A stretch of 64,000 bases of DNA. Source: Sapria himalayana (lineage: Eukaryota > Streptophyta > Magnoliopsida > Malpighiales > Rafflesiaceae). Of the stretch, positions 1 through 10,883 are shown piece by piece (positions within the stretch are counted from its first letter, which is position 1; each line of letters begins with the position of its first letter). Location of the stretch: NCBI GenBank assembly GCA_029783825.1, contig JAREIK010012389.1:17453-81452 (forward strand). The letters are read 5' to 3'. The notes below the pieces were generated by a model. The model was not told where the DNA came from. It did not search any database and worked only from the letters and a program-made list of their open reading frames with translations. A program made the position numbers and the translations under genes.

Positions 1-1135
1 GAGAGATATACATATAGAAAGATAGTCAATTAAATAAATAGACAAATAGACAGACATATAGATAGATAGACAAATAGATAAATAGATAGATAGATTAAAC
101 TATTAATAGATTGATTGACAGATAGATAGATATATATATATCTTGAAAGGCAGATAGCCAAATAGCTAGATATATAGATAGATAGATAGATAGATATAAT
201 GATATATAGATAGACAGACAGATTGATTGATAGACAAATAGATAGATAGAGAGAATGAGATACAGATAGATTGATAAATAAATATATAGATATAAAGATA
301 GACAGATAGATAGATAAATAGATACATAGATAGACAAATAGACATATACATAGATAGATAGATAAACAGATATAGAGATAGAAAAATGGATAGATATACA
401 AATACATATATAGATAGATAGACAGATTTATAGATAGATAGATGAATTATCAAATAGATAGATAGATCGATAAACAAATAGCCAAATAGCTAGATAGGTA
501 GATAGATAGATAGACAAATAGATAGATATATAGATAAATAGAAAGATAGATAGGAGAAATAAATTAATATATAGATAAATATAGAGATAGATAGATAGAT
601 AGAAATTTATATATATATAGATAGATAGAGAGTTAAATCAATAAATAGAAAGACTGATAGATAGATTTCCAAAAAGACAGACAGATAGATAAAGAGATAA
701 ATAGACAGACAAGTAGACATATAAGTAGATAGAAAGATAGATAAATACATAGATATATAGATAGATATTTTGACAGATAGACATATAAATATTTAAATTA
801 TAAGATACATACACATATAGATGAATTTATAGATAGGAAAATAGACAAATATACAGTAAGAGAGATATAAAGATGGACAGATAGATAGATAGACATAAAG
901 AAAAATAGATTGGTAGATAGAGAGACTGATAGATAGAGAGACTGATAGATAGATACACAGATAGACATATAGACAAATAGACAGATAGATAGATAAACAT
1001 ATAGACAAATTGACAGATAGATAGATAGATAGATAGATAGACAAATTGACATATATATATATATTAACAAATAGAAAGATTTACATATAGATAAATAGAT
1101 ATATAGATATATAGTCAAATAGCAAGATAAGTATA

Positions 1136-1164
1136 TAGATATATATATATATATATATATATAT
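1136..1164. repeat. (TA)n tract
   Basis: Pure TA dinucleotide run inside the GATA block. It marks the same position in the higher-order repeat as the run at 2966-2990. Confidence 0.9.
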
Positions 1165-2155
1165 TAGATATATAGATAGATAATTAAATAAATAGATTGA
1201 CAGATATATATATATATATATAGATAGATAGATAGATTTATTATTTGAATGAATGAATGATTGATTGATTAATGGATAGATATATAGATAGATAGAAATA
1301 TAGATAGATTGATTGATTGATCGATTGAAATATAGATAGATAGATATATAAATAAAAGAAAGATATATAGAATAATAGATAGATAGATATATAGATAGAT
1401 AAATAAATAGTTAGTCAAATAGACATATATACATATACATATATTGATAGATAGATAGACATATAGATAGATTTATAGATAGATTGATAACTAGATGGAC
1501 AAATATATAAATTGATAGATGAATAGATAGACAGATATATTGATAAACTTATAGATAGGTAGACATATAGATAGATAGATAGATTGATTGATATACAGAT
1601 AGATAGATCAACAAATAGACATATAGATAGATAGATAGATGGATTGATATACAGATAGATATATCAACAAATAGACATATAGATAGATAGATAGATGATT
1701 GATATACAGTTAGATAGATCAAAAAATAGACAAATAGATAGATAGACAAATATAAAGATAGATAGATAGATAGGCAGATATGAAGTTATAAATATAGATA
1801 GATCGACATATAGACAAATAGACATATAGATAGATTGATAGACATATATATAGACAAATAGATAGATAGATAGAGAGACATATTGATAGTTTTATAGATA
1901 AATAAATTGATAGATTGACAGAAAGATAGATAGACATATAGTCTTATAGATAAACAGATAGATATATAGATAGATAGATATACAAATAGAGAGATAGAAA
2001 GATAGATAGACATATAGACATATAAACACATATACTTATAGCCATATAAATAGATTGATAGAGAGGTATATAACTAGATAGATAGATATATATAGATAGA
2101 TATATATAGATAGATAAATAGATAGAAAGATACATAGAGAGATAGATATACATAT

Positions 2156-2597
2156 AAAATGATAGACAGATAGACAAAAAGATAGATAAATAGAAAGATA
2201 GATAGGAGGGATAAATAAATTAATAGATAAATATAGAGATAGATAGAAAGATAGATATATAGATAGATAGATAGAGAGATAAATCGATAAATAGAAAGAC
2301 TGACAGATCAATTTCCAGAAAGATAGATAGATAGATAAAGAGATAAATAGATAGACAAATAGATAGATAAGTAGATAAAATGATAGACAGATAGACAAAA
2401 AGATAGATAAATAGAAAGATAGATAGGAGGGATAAATAAATTAATAGATAAATATAGAGATAGATAGAAAGATAGATATATAGATAGATAGATAGAGAGA
2501 TAAATCGATAAATAGAAAGACTGACAGACCGATTTCCAGAAAGATAGATAGATAGAAAAAGAGATAAATAGATAGACAAATAGACAGATAAGTAGAT
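2156..2597 (+). repeat. 221-bp tandem duplication (2156-2376 and 2377-2597)
   Basis: Two adjacent 221-bp units agree at nearly every base by eye, including unusual words such as TAGGAGGGATAAATAAATTAA. Visible differences include CAATTTCC versus CGATTTCC and GATAAAGAG versus GAAAAAGAG. The close match means the duplication is much younger than the surrounding degenerate repeat. Confidence 0.9.
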
Positions 2598-3809
2598 AAA
2601 AAGATAGACAGATACATAAATACACAGATATATAGATAGAGATTTAGATAGATAGACATATAAATATATAAATTATTAGATATATAGACTTATAAATGAA
2701 TTTATAGATAGTAAAATTGACAAATATATAGTTAGAGAGATAGAGATAGACAAATAGATAGATAGACATAATGAAAAATAGATACACAGATACACATATA
2801 AACAAATAGACAGATAGATAGATATACATATAGATAGGTAGATAGGGAGATAGATAGATAAATAGATAGACAAATAGACAGATATATAAATTGATAGATA
2901 GAAAGATTTACATATAGATAAATAGATAGATAGATAGATAGCCAGATAGCCATATATGTATTTAGATATATATATATATATATATATATAGATAATTAAA
3001 TAAATAGATTAACAGATATATATAGATAGATAGATTGATTGATTGATTTATTGATTGAATGATAGATAGATAGATAGAAATATACATAGATAGATTGATT
3101 GATTTAAATATAGATAGATAGATAGATAATAAAAATATAGATAGAATAATATATAGATAGATAGATAAATAAATAAATAGATAGTTAGGCAACTAAACAT
3201 ATACACATATACATATAATGATAGATAGATAAACATTTAGAGAGATTTATAGATAGATTGATTAATAAATAGTAGACAAATAGATAAATTGATAGATCGA
3301 TAGATAGACTGATATATCGATAGACAAATAGATAGGTAGACATATAGATAGATAGATAGATGGATTGATAGACAGATAAATAGATCAACAAATAGGCAAA
3401 TAGATAGATAGACAAATATAGAGATAGATAGATAGTTAGTTATTTAGATATGAAGTTATGAATATAGACAGATTGACATATAGACAAATAGACATATAGA
3501 TAGATAGATAGATAGATAAATAGATAGTTAGATAGATCGATAGATAGACATATTGATAGTTTGACATAATGATAGATTGAAAGATTGACATATAGATAGA
3601 TAGACATATAGTCTTACAGACAGATAGATAGATATAAAGATAGATAGATATACAAATAGAGAGATAGAAAGACAGATAGACATATAGACATATAAACATA
3701 TAGACATATATACTTATATACATATAGATAGATATATAGAGTGGTATATAACTAGATAGACAGATATTTATAGATAGATAGATAAATAGATAGAAAGATA
3801 CATAGAGAT

Positions 3810-3810
<1 letters not shown>

Positions 3811-3844
<34 letters not shown>
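3811..3844. repeat. (TA)n tract
   Basis: Uninterrupted TA run of about 34 bp in the GATA block. Confidence 0.9.
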
Positions 3845-3846
<2 letters not shown>

Positions 3847-4338
3847 GATAGACAAATAGACAGATAGATAGATAGACAAGTAGAAAGAACAATAGATGAT
3901 AGATAGATAAATTGATAGATAAACAAACAGATAGATAGATAGATAGATAGACAAATAGATAGATAGACAGATAGATAGATAAAAAGATAGACATATAGAT
4001 AAATAGATAGAAAAACAGATATACTGATAGACATATAGACAGAAAGATATATAGACAGATAGATAGATAGATAGATAGACAAATAAATATATAGAATGAT
4101 AGACAAATTACACATCAACAAATAGCCCGATAGAAATATATACAGATCGACATATATACAGACAGATAGATAGATAGATAGATAAACAAATAGATAGATA
4201 GACAAATGGATAGATAGATAGTTAGTTAGTTAGATATAAATATAAATAGACAGATAGATAAAAAGTAGATAGAGTTTAAAAGAGATTTATATATAGATCG
4301 ACACATAGACAGATGGACATGCAGATAAATAGACAGTT

Positions 4339-4369
<31 letters not shown>

Positions 4370-6858
4370 CAAATACACAGATAGACATAAGATGATATAT
4401 AGATAGATAGACTGACAGACAGATAGATACACAGATAGTTAGACACACATATATAAATAAGAACATAGATAGATAAACAAATAGATAGATAGATGAATAA
4501 ATATTTAGACATATTAACATATAAACATATACATATTTAGATAGAAAGATAGATAGACAGACAGACAGATAGACATATAGATAGTTGGTTAGTTAGGTAG
4601 ATACTCAGATTGATAAATTGGCAAATAGGTAGATAGTTAGCTAGATATATAGGTAGATAGATAGACAGATAGATATAGATAGATAAAGAGGAAGATAGTA
4701 AGATAGAACAATAGATAAATGTACTGATAGACATATAGACAAATAAAAAGTTATATAAATAGACAATTAAACAAATAGACAATTATACACAGACAAATAG
4801 ACAAATTTATATATAGACAGATACATAAATAAATAGATAGAGAGATAAACAGATAGATAGATAGATAGACACATAAATAGATTGATAAATACCGAGATAG
4901 CCAGATTGGCAGAAAGATAGATATATAGATATAAAGATAGATAGATAGAATTATAAAAAGATTGAAAGATAGAAATATAGATACTTAGATAGATAGATAG
5001 ATAGGTAGACATATAGAAATATAGATGTATCCATAGATGAATATATAGACATATAGATAGATTTGTAGATAGATAGATAGATTAATGAGAGATAAGAGGA
5101 TAGCTAGAAAGAAAGATATATAGATAGATAGATTAGCAGATAGATAGATCAACAAATACACATCTAGATATATAGTACTAATAAATAGATAAATAGATAG
5201 ACTAATAGCTAGATAGAAAGATAGACAGATAGACATATAGATAGATAGATTGACATATAGACAGATAGATAGGTTTATAGATAGATAGATAAGTAGAAAG
5301 ACAGAAGATAGATAGAATGATAGACAAATAAACAGATGGATAGATAGACAGAACGATGGATAGATAGATAGACAGATTGAATGATAGATATATAGATAGA
5401 TAATAATATAGTCAAATAGTCAAATAGACAAATAGATAAATAGATAGATAGATAGATAGACAAACATATAGATAGATTGATTGATTGATAGTTTGATTGA
5501 CAAATAGACAGATTGACAAAAAGACATATAGACATATAGATAGATAGCCAGATAGTCAGATAGCCATATAGATAGATATACATATAGATAGATAGACATA
5601 TAGACATTAAGACTTATAGACAGATAGGTAGGTAGGTAGGTAGACAGATTGATAAATAGATAGAAAGATAGATAAAAATATAGACAAATAGATAGATAGG
5701 CAAATAAATAGATAAACAGATTTATAGATCGACAAATAGATATATAGATAGATTTATAGATAGATATATATATATATAGATAGTTAGACAAATAGACAGA
5801 TAGACAAAATAATAGATAGACATATAGTCAGATAGATAGATTTATAGATAGATAGATAGATAGATAAAAAGATAGAGAAATAGACATATAGATTGATAGA
5901 CACATAGATAGATAGACATATATATTGATTGATAGATAGATAGATAGAAAAATTGATAGACAAATAAGCATATAGATAGATAAATAGATAGATAGATAGA
6001 TAGACAGACAAGTAGACTAATAGATAGATTGAATGAATGATTGATAGACAGATAGATAGATTGAAAAAATGACATATAAATAGATAGAGAGATAGCCAGA
6101 TAGTTAGATAGATAGACAGGTAAATAGATAGATAGATAAACAAATAGAATGATAGATAAATAGACAAATAAATAAAAAGAAATATAGATAGATAAATAGA
6201 TAGATAGATAGATAGATATATATATATATATATATAGTTATCCAGATAGTCAGATACAAAGATAGATAGATAGATAGATAGACTGAAAGATTTATATACA
6301 GATAGATAGTTAGACACATATATAGATTAATAGGTATACAGATAGATAGATAGATAGAATGATAGTGTGATAGATTGATAGACAGAGAGACTAAAAGAAT
6401 GATAGACATATAAAGAGATATACATATAGATAGATAGACATATAGACATATAAAGATATATACATATAGATAAATAGTTAGATAGGAAAATATGCATATA
6501 GTTATATAGGTTGATAGAGAGATAGATAGATAGATAGATAGAGAGATAGATAAATAGGCAGGCTGATAGATAGAAAGATTTAAAGATATACAGATAAATA
6601 CATAGACAGATAGACTAATAGATTGATAGATATATAGATAGATAGACAAATAGATAGATATACAGACATACTGATAGATGGATATACAAATACATAGATA
6701 GAAGATAGATAGACAGAAAGATAGATAGATCGACAGGTTGACAAAAAGATAGATAGACTGACTGACTGATAGATAGACAAATTATAAGATCATTAGATAA
6801 ATAGATAGACAGATAGAGAGATAGACAAATAGATAGATATAATGGTACAGAGAATGAT

Positions 6859-6874
6859 ATATTGATAGATAGAT
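6859..6874 (+). repeat. Left target-site duplication of the LINE
   Basis: ATATTGATAGATAGAT lies just before the LINE and is repeated after its poly(A) as ATATTGATAGATGGAT at 10789-10804 (15 of 16). The surrounding DNA is rich in similar words, so chance agreement is easier than in unique sequence. Confidence 0.6.
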
Positions 6875-7676
6875 TCTTTCACACTATGGCAAAAATCAAA
6901 TCCCAAAAACAAAAAATTAAAGCTATAAAAAATTTAGAGGGTAAATGGGTTGAAAAAGAAGAGGAGGTAAAAACACAATTAGAAGAATATTTAAAATTAC
7001 ACTTGTGTGAAAATGTGAGGAGAGAAGGAAACAACTTGCTACAGAAAATAAAACATCAAGTCACGGATGAAGATAATAAGAAGCTGGCTGAATTTCCAGA
7101 TGAGGAGGAGGTGAATCTTGTTGTATTTAGTATGAATAAAGATAGTGCGGCTAGTCCAGATGGCTGGAACAATACATTTTTTCAAATTTGCTGGCATATT
7201 ATCAAAATAGATTTGATACAAGCTATAAACTAGATATATGCAAGAGTAGAAATTACAAAATCGTGGGCAAGCTCGTTTATTGTGCTTATTCCTAAAATTG
7301 AAAATCCACAAAAATGCGAAGATTTCCGGCTAATTAGCCTGTGTAAATCAATATATAAAATCTTAACAAACTAACAAAATAGGCTAAGTGATATATTTCC
7401 TAACATAATTTCACAAGAAGAATTAGGTTTTGTTAAAAATAGACTGATAATGAAAAATATTAGCCTGGCATCAGAAATGATGAGAGAGATTTGAGTCAAA
7501 GTAAGGGGTCATAATCTAGTCTTAAAACTTGACCTATCAAAAGCATTTGACAGGGTAGAATGATCAATCTTATGCTATATAATGCATAAGATGGGCTTTT
7601 CATAATTTTGGATACATTTGATATATAGATGTATACCAAGCTTGTGGGTTAGAATCATAATAAATGGGAAAATGGG
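6875..7676 (+). pseudogene. LINE ORF2: endonuclease-RT linker and first part of RT domain
   Basis: The first readable residues (FFHTMAKIKSQK) match the linker that follows the endonuclease in plant L1 ORF2. Next come a SAASPDGW segment before 7170, VLIPK at 7282-7296, FRLISLC at 7324-7344 and motif A, LDLSKAFD, at 7528-7551, whose first Asp is a metal ligand of the polymerase. Five in-frame stops interrupt it (7231, 7372, 7492, 7561, 7603). The 372-base open stretch at 6862-7233 starts in satellite sequence, so its first ATG is an accident of the junction. Confidence 0.88.
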
Positions 7677-7747
7677 GAGGAGTTTAAGCCTGTAAGAGGG
7701 CTAAGGCAAGGAGATCTACTATCACCCTATTTATTCAATATCTACTT
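7677..7747 (+). pseudogene. LINE ORF2: RT motif B segment, frame-shifted
   Basis: This short segment reads RGLRQGDLLSPYLF at 7695-7736, the conserved motif B of LINE reverse transcriptases (usual form GLRQGDPLSP). It is in a different frame from the sequence before and after it, so a one-base deletion or equivalent lies on each side, near 7676 and 7747. Confidence 0.88.
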
Positions 7748-8281
7748 GGAATCATTGCTAATAATTTAAAAGATAAAATGGAAAAAGAGAAAATTCTAAT
7801 GTTCAAGCAACCTAAGAACACCCCCCGAGTCTATTGTTTGGCATATGCAAATGATGTGATCATTTTTACAAATGCCAGTAGGAAATCTCTTGTTAATTTG
7901 ATGGAAGTATTGCACATGCTAGAAGAGGAAACATGTCAAACTCTAAATATCAAGAAGTGTCAATTTATGCTCGCAGCAAAAGCACCAGATAAAACTGCTC
8001 AAAGAGTTATAAATATTACGGGCTTTACCCAAAAGAAAGGTGCATTAATGTACCTAGGCTATCCCATTTTTGAGGGGAGACTAAGAGAAGAATATTTAAG
8101 TTACCAGGTAACGAGAATGAAAGAAAAAATATCGGGTTGGAAAGAAAATCTCTTAAGTATGGGGGGTAAAATTACATTGATTACGCATGTATTACAAGGT
8201 TCACTCGCACATATTTTAACCATCATGTATCCTCTAAAAAAGACTATAAAGAGTATGGAAAAAGAAATGGCGAACTTCTTG
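7748..8281 (+). pseudogene. LINE ORF2: RT catalytic motif C to thumb
   Basis: This stretch has no internal stop. It begins GIIANNLKDKMEKEK and continues to the Tyr-Ala-Asp-Asp box, which here reads Tyr-Ala-Asn-Asp at 7844-7855. A GAT to AAT change has removed the first catalytic aspartate. Further on, MYLGYPIFEGR and the KISGWKENLLSMGGKITLI segment are typical of the region after the palm in plant L1. It ends at a TAG (8282) where the family has Trp. Polymerase activity should be lost from the missing Asp alone. Confidence 0.9.
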
Positions 8282-8284
8282 TAG

Positions 8285-8860
8285 GGCAAAAGGGATGGCA
8301 GGCCGAAATTACAATAGCGAAAATGGGAGGACCTATGCTTTCCCAAGGAGGAGGCAGGTCTGGGATTTACAAGTATTACAGATATGGCTAGTGCATGGGC
8401 CTGCAAAAGTTGGTGTAGGTTGAAAGAAAATGATAGCCTATGGGCAAGGTTTATGCGTGTCGAGTATGAATGGGAAAAAGAATAATTCAAAGATTCGAAG
8501 AAAGCATCTAAAGCCTGGAAGTCAATGATAAAGCAAAAAGATTTAGTAGAAGCTCACTCTAGATTAAATAAAAGCGGATGGAAATGGACACCAAATGCAG
8601 AAGGGAAATTTACTCTTAAATCAACAAAAAAATATAATTAGGAAAAACACAAACATAGACCGATTTTTAAAGAGTTCTGGAAAAGTGATACCCCATAGAA
8701 AATGAAAACACTAATGTGGAGGATGCTCATAGGAGCCACACCAGTAGATTTAAATATACAGAAGAAAGGCATAAAACTGGTGTCAAGATGTGAATGTTGC
8801 CACTCAGAGATAGAAAGTACGAATCATCTCTTTTCGAAAGGGAAGATAGAAAAGGAGATA
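8285..8860 (+). pseudogene. LINE ORF2: connection and zf-RVT-like zinc-binding region
   Basis: In the same frame as the preceding RT segment. It reads GKRDGRPKLQ, a stop in place of Trp (8315), RKWEDLCFPKEEAGLGF, then a Trp-rich stretch. From about 8675 it reads FWKSDTP-stop-KMKTLMW, the start of the zf-RVT (PF13966-like) module. A Cys-x-Cys-Cys cluster at 8789-8800 and an NHLF motif follow. The final cysteine expected after HLF is not visible. Stops also lie at 8486, 8639 and 8696. Confidence 0.82.
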
Positions 8861-9226
8861 TAAAGATAGTTGGAAGGGGGACAACTAAAAGAGGATAAAT
8901 TAGAGGATAGACTGATACACTAGAATGTGGAGAAAACCAGAAGCCAGGTTCAATCTTGTTTTAGGAGTAACGTTCCCTCGGTAACTATTTGGTGCATATG
9001 GAAAGCTAGAAATAGAAGCAAGTTTGAAGGGGTACGGATGAATTCAGAAGAAATTCTAAAAGATATAAAAAAGGAAATCTCAATTATTTCTGCTTTAAAA
9101 CCGATTAAGACTGGTAACACTGATACATCAAAAATACTGAGAATTCAATGGGGGTTGAGTATCAAAAAAGAAGGGTGGTTGGGTCTAAAGAGAGTTTCTT
9201 GGGCTAAACCACCAAATGGAATGTAG

Positions 9227-9715
9227 CCTCTTAATACGGATGGAAGTTTTAATAGGGACATGGGAATAGATGGTGGAGGAGGTGTCATCAGGGATGCATA
9301 GGGTTTGATTATAAGAGCTTTCACTATGAAAGATAAAGCTAATTCAGCCCTACAATCAGAAATCCAAGCCTTGCTTAGGGGGCTTCAGATTTGCAAAAGG
9401 CTAAATCTTAAAAAGATTCAAATTCAAGTGGACTCAAAGCTGGTGGAAGGGCTAGCATTAAAAAGACTACAAATGTGGAGATATGAAGAAGACGCAGAAA
9501 ATATAAAAGAATTAATGAAAGAGATGGAGGCCACAATTTCACATACATATAGGGAGGCCAATGCACTTGCGGATAAACTAGCAAAGGAGGGCATGCTTAG
9601 GGGTATGCAAGAATTTGATGGGCATGATATTCCTAATAAATTTCTAGGGGTGGCTAAGCTGGATAAAATGGCATTTCCATATGTTAGATTATATAGGCAA
9701 ATAGAGGGTACATAA
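9227..9715 (+). pseudogene. LINE ORF2: C-terminal plant RNase H (RVT_3-like) domain
   Basis: Reads LNTDGSFNRDMGIDGGGGVIRDA, one stop (9299), then an open run to the natural TAA at 9713-9715. All four acidic residues of an RNase H active site are visible: Asp in TDGS (9239), Glu in ALQSEIQALL (9359), Asp in IQVDSK (9431) and Asp in ALADKLA (9572). This is the RNase H family found at the end of plant L1 ORF2; it would remove the RNA strand after cDNA synthesis. The TAG at 9224 just upstream sits where a Trp before LNTDGS is usual. Confidence 0.88.
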
Positions 9716-10261
9716 GATACAGGATAAAGGGGGGAATGTTGTTGCAGGATCCTAGTAGCCTAACCTGGTGAGGGTAGGGAGTGTGCAAGAGATGGGGGTT
9801 GGCCTGGGGGTTTCCTCTTTGTCTATTTTTGCATTTTGTGCAGAAATAAGGAGGCAGTATAGGGGCCTAAGGAATTAATAGATGTTAATTGCAGCTTTCT
9901 TTAATTATTAAATGTGTATGGATAATCCTTGCAGGAACACGTATATGCAAGAACATATTTTCTTAAATTTTCCATTGCATAAAATTTTGCAGGAATAGGA
10001 ACATTTAAAGATGCATGGTTAATTTGCAAATTTTCCTTAAATATTGTTACTGTATGTTCTATTTTTGCAGGAACTTTTAATGAATCTGGTAAGGACATGT
10101 AAGTTTAGAGTTATTTTTACACACATGCGACTAGTTCTTGATATATTCTGTAGAAACAAGGGAATGGGGATGGAAACTAGATGGTTTTTGTAAGTCATGG
10201 TTGGTATGTAACAGTGAGTTAGTAGGGTCACGTTTGTATTAGGGAGCCAGAGCCTACAAGG

Positions 10262-10390
10262 TGTTTGTATAAATGTCTGCAATGAGATATGTTAGAGGTT
10301 GTAAAAATGAGTCAGTGTTTGCTGGGTGTTTGTATAAATATCTGTGCATGTGGTCTTTGAAATATGCTAGATTGTTTGTATAAATGTCTG
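10262..10390 (+). repeat. Three spaced 18-bp repeats in the LINE 3' UTR
   Basis: TGTTTGTATAAATGTCTG occurs at 10262-10279 and 10373-10390, and with a single G to A change at 10327-10344. Spacings are 65 and 46 bp. Confidence 0.88.
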
Positions 10391-10736
10391 AATTTTAGAA
10401 GCAGTGGTTGATGAGAATTCGGGATTTGGGTGGTCACATCTGGAAAGTGGACCTCTGGAATCTCAATGCCGAGAAAGGATAATGGATAAAGGTAAAGCAA
10501 CGGAAGCTCAGGATAGGAGAAAGTAGAGGAAGAAAAGTTCTAAAATTCAGTTGCAAATGTTTTTTCATATTAGCAAATTCAGAGGGCTAGCCTAAAAACT
10601 AACTTAAACCCCATCGTTCACAAGACAAAAAGAGGGTTTGATTGGAAAATTTAAGTTATGTATTGCTTATTTTTATTTTTTGAGAAAGAGGGTGTAAAAG
10701 GGATAAGGGTAGATTTTAGTTTGTAAAAATGGTATT

Positions 10737-10754
10737 CCTTCGCCAAAAGAGAGG
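10737..10754 (+). promoter_or_regulatory. Putative 3'-terminal stem-loop of the LINE RNA
   Basis: CCTT, a ten-base loop CGCCAAAAGA, then GAGG can form a four-pair stem with one U-G pair. The same loop with a CCTC/GAGG stem occurs at 26951-26968 in the smaller retroposon, so stem pairing is kept despite a base change. In some LINEs the RT recognises a 3' stem-loop; a role here is inference. Confidence 0.45.
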
Positions 10755-10788
10755 GTTATAATAATAAAACAAACCTTTTTTAAAAAAA

Positions 10789-10804
10789 ATATTGATAGAT
10801 GGAT
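10789..10804 (+). repeat. Right target-site duplication of the LINE
   Basis: ATATTGATAGATGGAT follows the A run and matches 6859-6874 at 15 of 16 positions. Confidence 0.6.
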
Positions 10805-10842
10805 AAATTGACATATAGACAATTATATAGATAGATATACAG

Positions 10843-10883
<41 letters not shown>
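10843..10883. repeat. Compound (CA)n(TA)n microsatellite
   Basis: About 27 bp of alternating A and C followed directly by about 14 bp of alternating T and A, just downstream of the LINE insertion. Confidence 0.92.

Larger units (their letters stand above)
500..3860 (+). repeat. Higher-order repeat, two copies of about 1.65-1.87 kb
   Basis: The order of rare words recurs. A GATTTCC landmark at 665 reappears at 2531; GATAATTAAATAAATAGATT at 1169 reappears at 2991, each beside a (TA)n tract and a GATT/GAATGA patch; GGTATATAACTAGATAG at 2065 reappears at 3743. The offsets differ (1866, 1822, 1678) because of indels and the 221-bp duplication inside the second copy. This is a segmental duplication of satellite DNA, not random drift of a simple repeat. 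Confidence 0.8.
1..6874 (+). repeat. Degenerate GATA/GACA tetranucleotide satellite, block A
   Basis: Nearly every position can be parsed as four-base words: GATA dominates, with GACA, AATA, GATT, GAAA and TATA variants mostly kept in register. The + strand carries GATA throughout. The block contains higher-order repeats, (TA)n tracts and GATT-rich patches, but nothing that looks like a gene. Long open frames on the minus strand, reading Tyr-Leu-Ser-Ile repeats, exist only because TATC repeats have no stop codon in any frame. The block ends where a LINE has inserted. Confidence 0.95.
6875..9715 (+). pseudogene. LINE ORF2 polyprotein remnant (RT, zf-RVT, RNase H)
   Basis: In plant L1 elements ORF2 nicks the target, copies the RNA and carries a C-terminal RNase H. 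Here the coding sequence survives in three consecutive frames: 6875 to about 7676, 7677-7747 and 7748-9715. Each change is equivalent to a one-base loss. In-frame stops lie at 7231, 7372, 7492, 7561, 7603, 8282, 8315, 8486, 8639, 8696, 8861, 8924, 9224 and 9299. Several replace a tryptophan expected in the family (Val-Glu-Trp after motif A at 7561; Phe-Leu-Trp at 8282; Leu-Gln-Trp at 8315; Pro-Trp-Lys at 8696), which means TGG became TAG or TGA. It cannot encode a working enzyme. The assignment to plant L1 rests on domain order and motifs read by eye. Confidence 0.9.
6875..10788 (+). mobile_element. L1-type non-LTR retrotransposon (LINE), 5'-truncated, decayed
   Basis: The element begins abruptly inside ORF2, between the endonuclease and reverse transcriptase regions, so ORF1 and the endonuclease are absent. 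It then holds reverse transcriptase, a zf-RVT-like region, an RNase H domain, a 1.07 kb 3' UTR, an AATAAA-like signal near 10772 and a short A run ending at 10789. Likely target duplications flank it. 5' truncation, poly(A) and a duplication of about 16 bp are hallmarks of target-primed reverse transcription. It has no LTRs. Base composition (unique sequence, higher GC) differs sharply from the satellite on both sides. Confidence 0.92.
9716..10788 (+). other. LINE 3' untranslated region
   Basis: About 1.07 kb with no significant open frame. It contains repeated words: three copies of TGTTTGTATAAATGTCTG (10262, 10327 with one change, 10373) and three of a TTGCAGGAA word (near 9930, 9989 and 10066). 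The last 100 bp match the 3' end of the retroposon at 26146-27000. An AATAAA-like signal near 10772 precedes the A run. Confidence 0.8.

Noticed and set aside
1..6874. CRISPR-like array
   Set aside because: Repeats are tetranucleotide words with no constant repeat length and no unique spacers.
7039..7311. 90-codon minus-strand open frame over the LINE
   Set aside because: It is antisense to clear reverse transcriptase coding sequence and has no motif of its own.
8101..8490. 129-codon minus-strand open frame over the LINE
   Set aside because: Antisense shadow of the RT thumb and connection region; the + strand frame explains the sequence.
10037..10282. Minus-strand open frames in the LINE 3' UTR (also 9901-10098 and 10312-10500)
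   Set aside because: Short, mutually unrelated, and overlapping the repeated 3' UTR words; no recognisable domain.
6875..10788. LTR retrotransposon or plant pararetrovirus as the source of the RT
   Set aside because: There are no LTRs, protease or integrase; the domain order (RT, zf-RVT, RNase H, 3' UTR, poly(A)) and the 5' truncation fit an L1 LINE.
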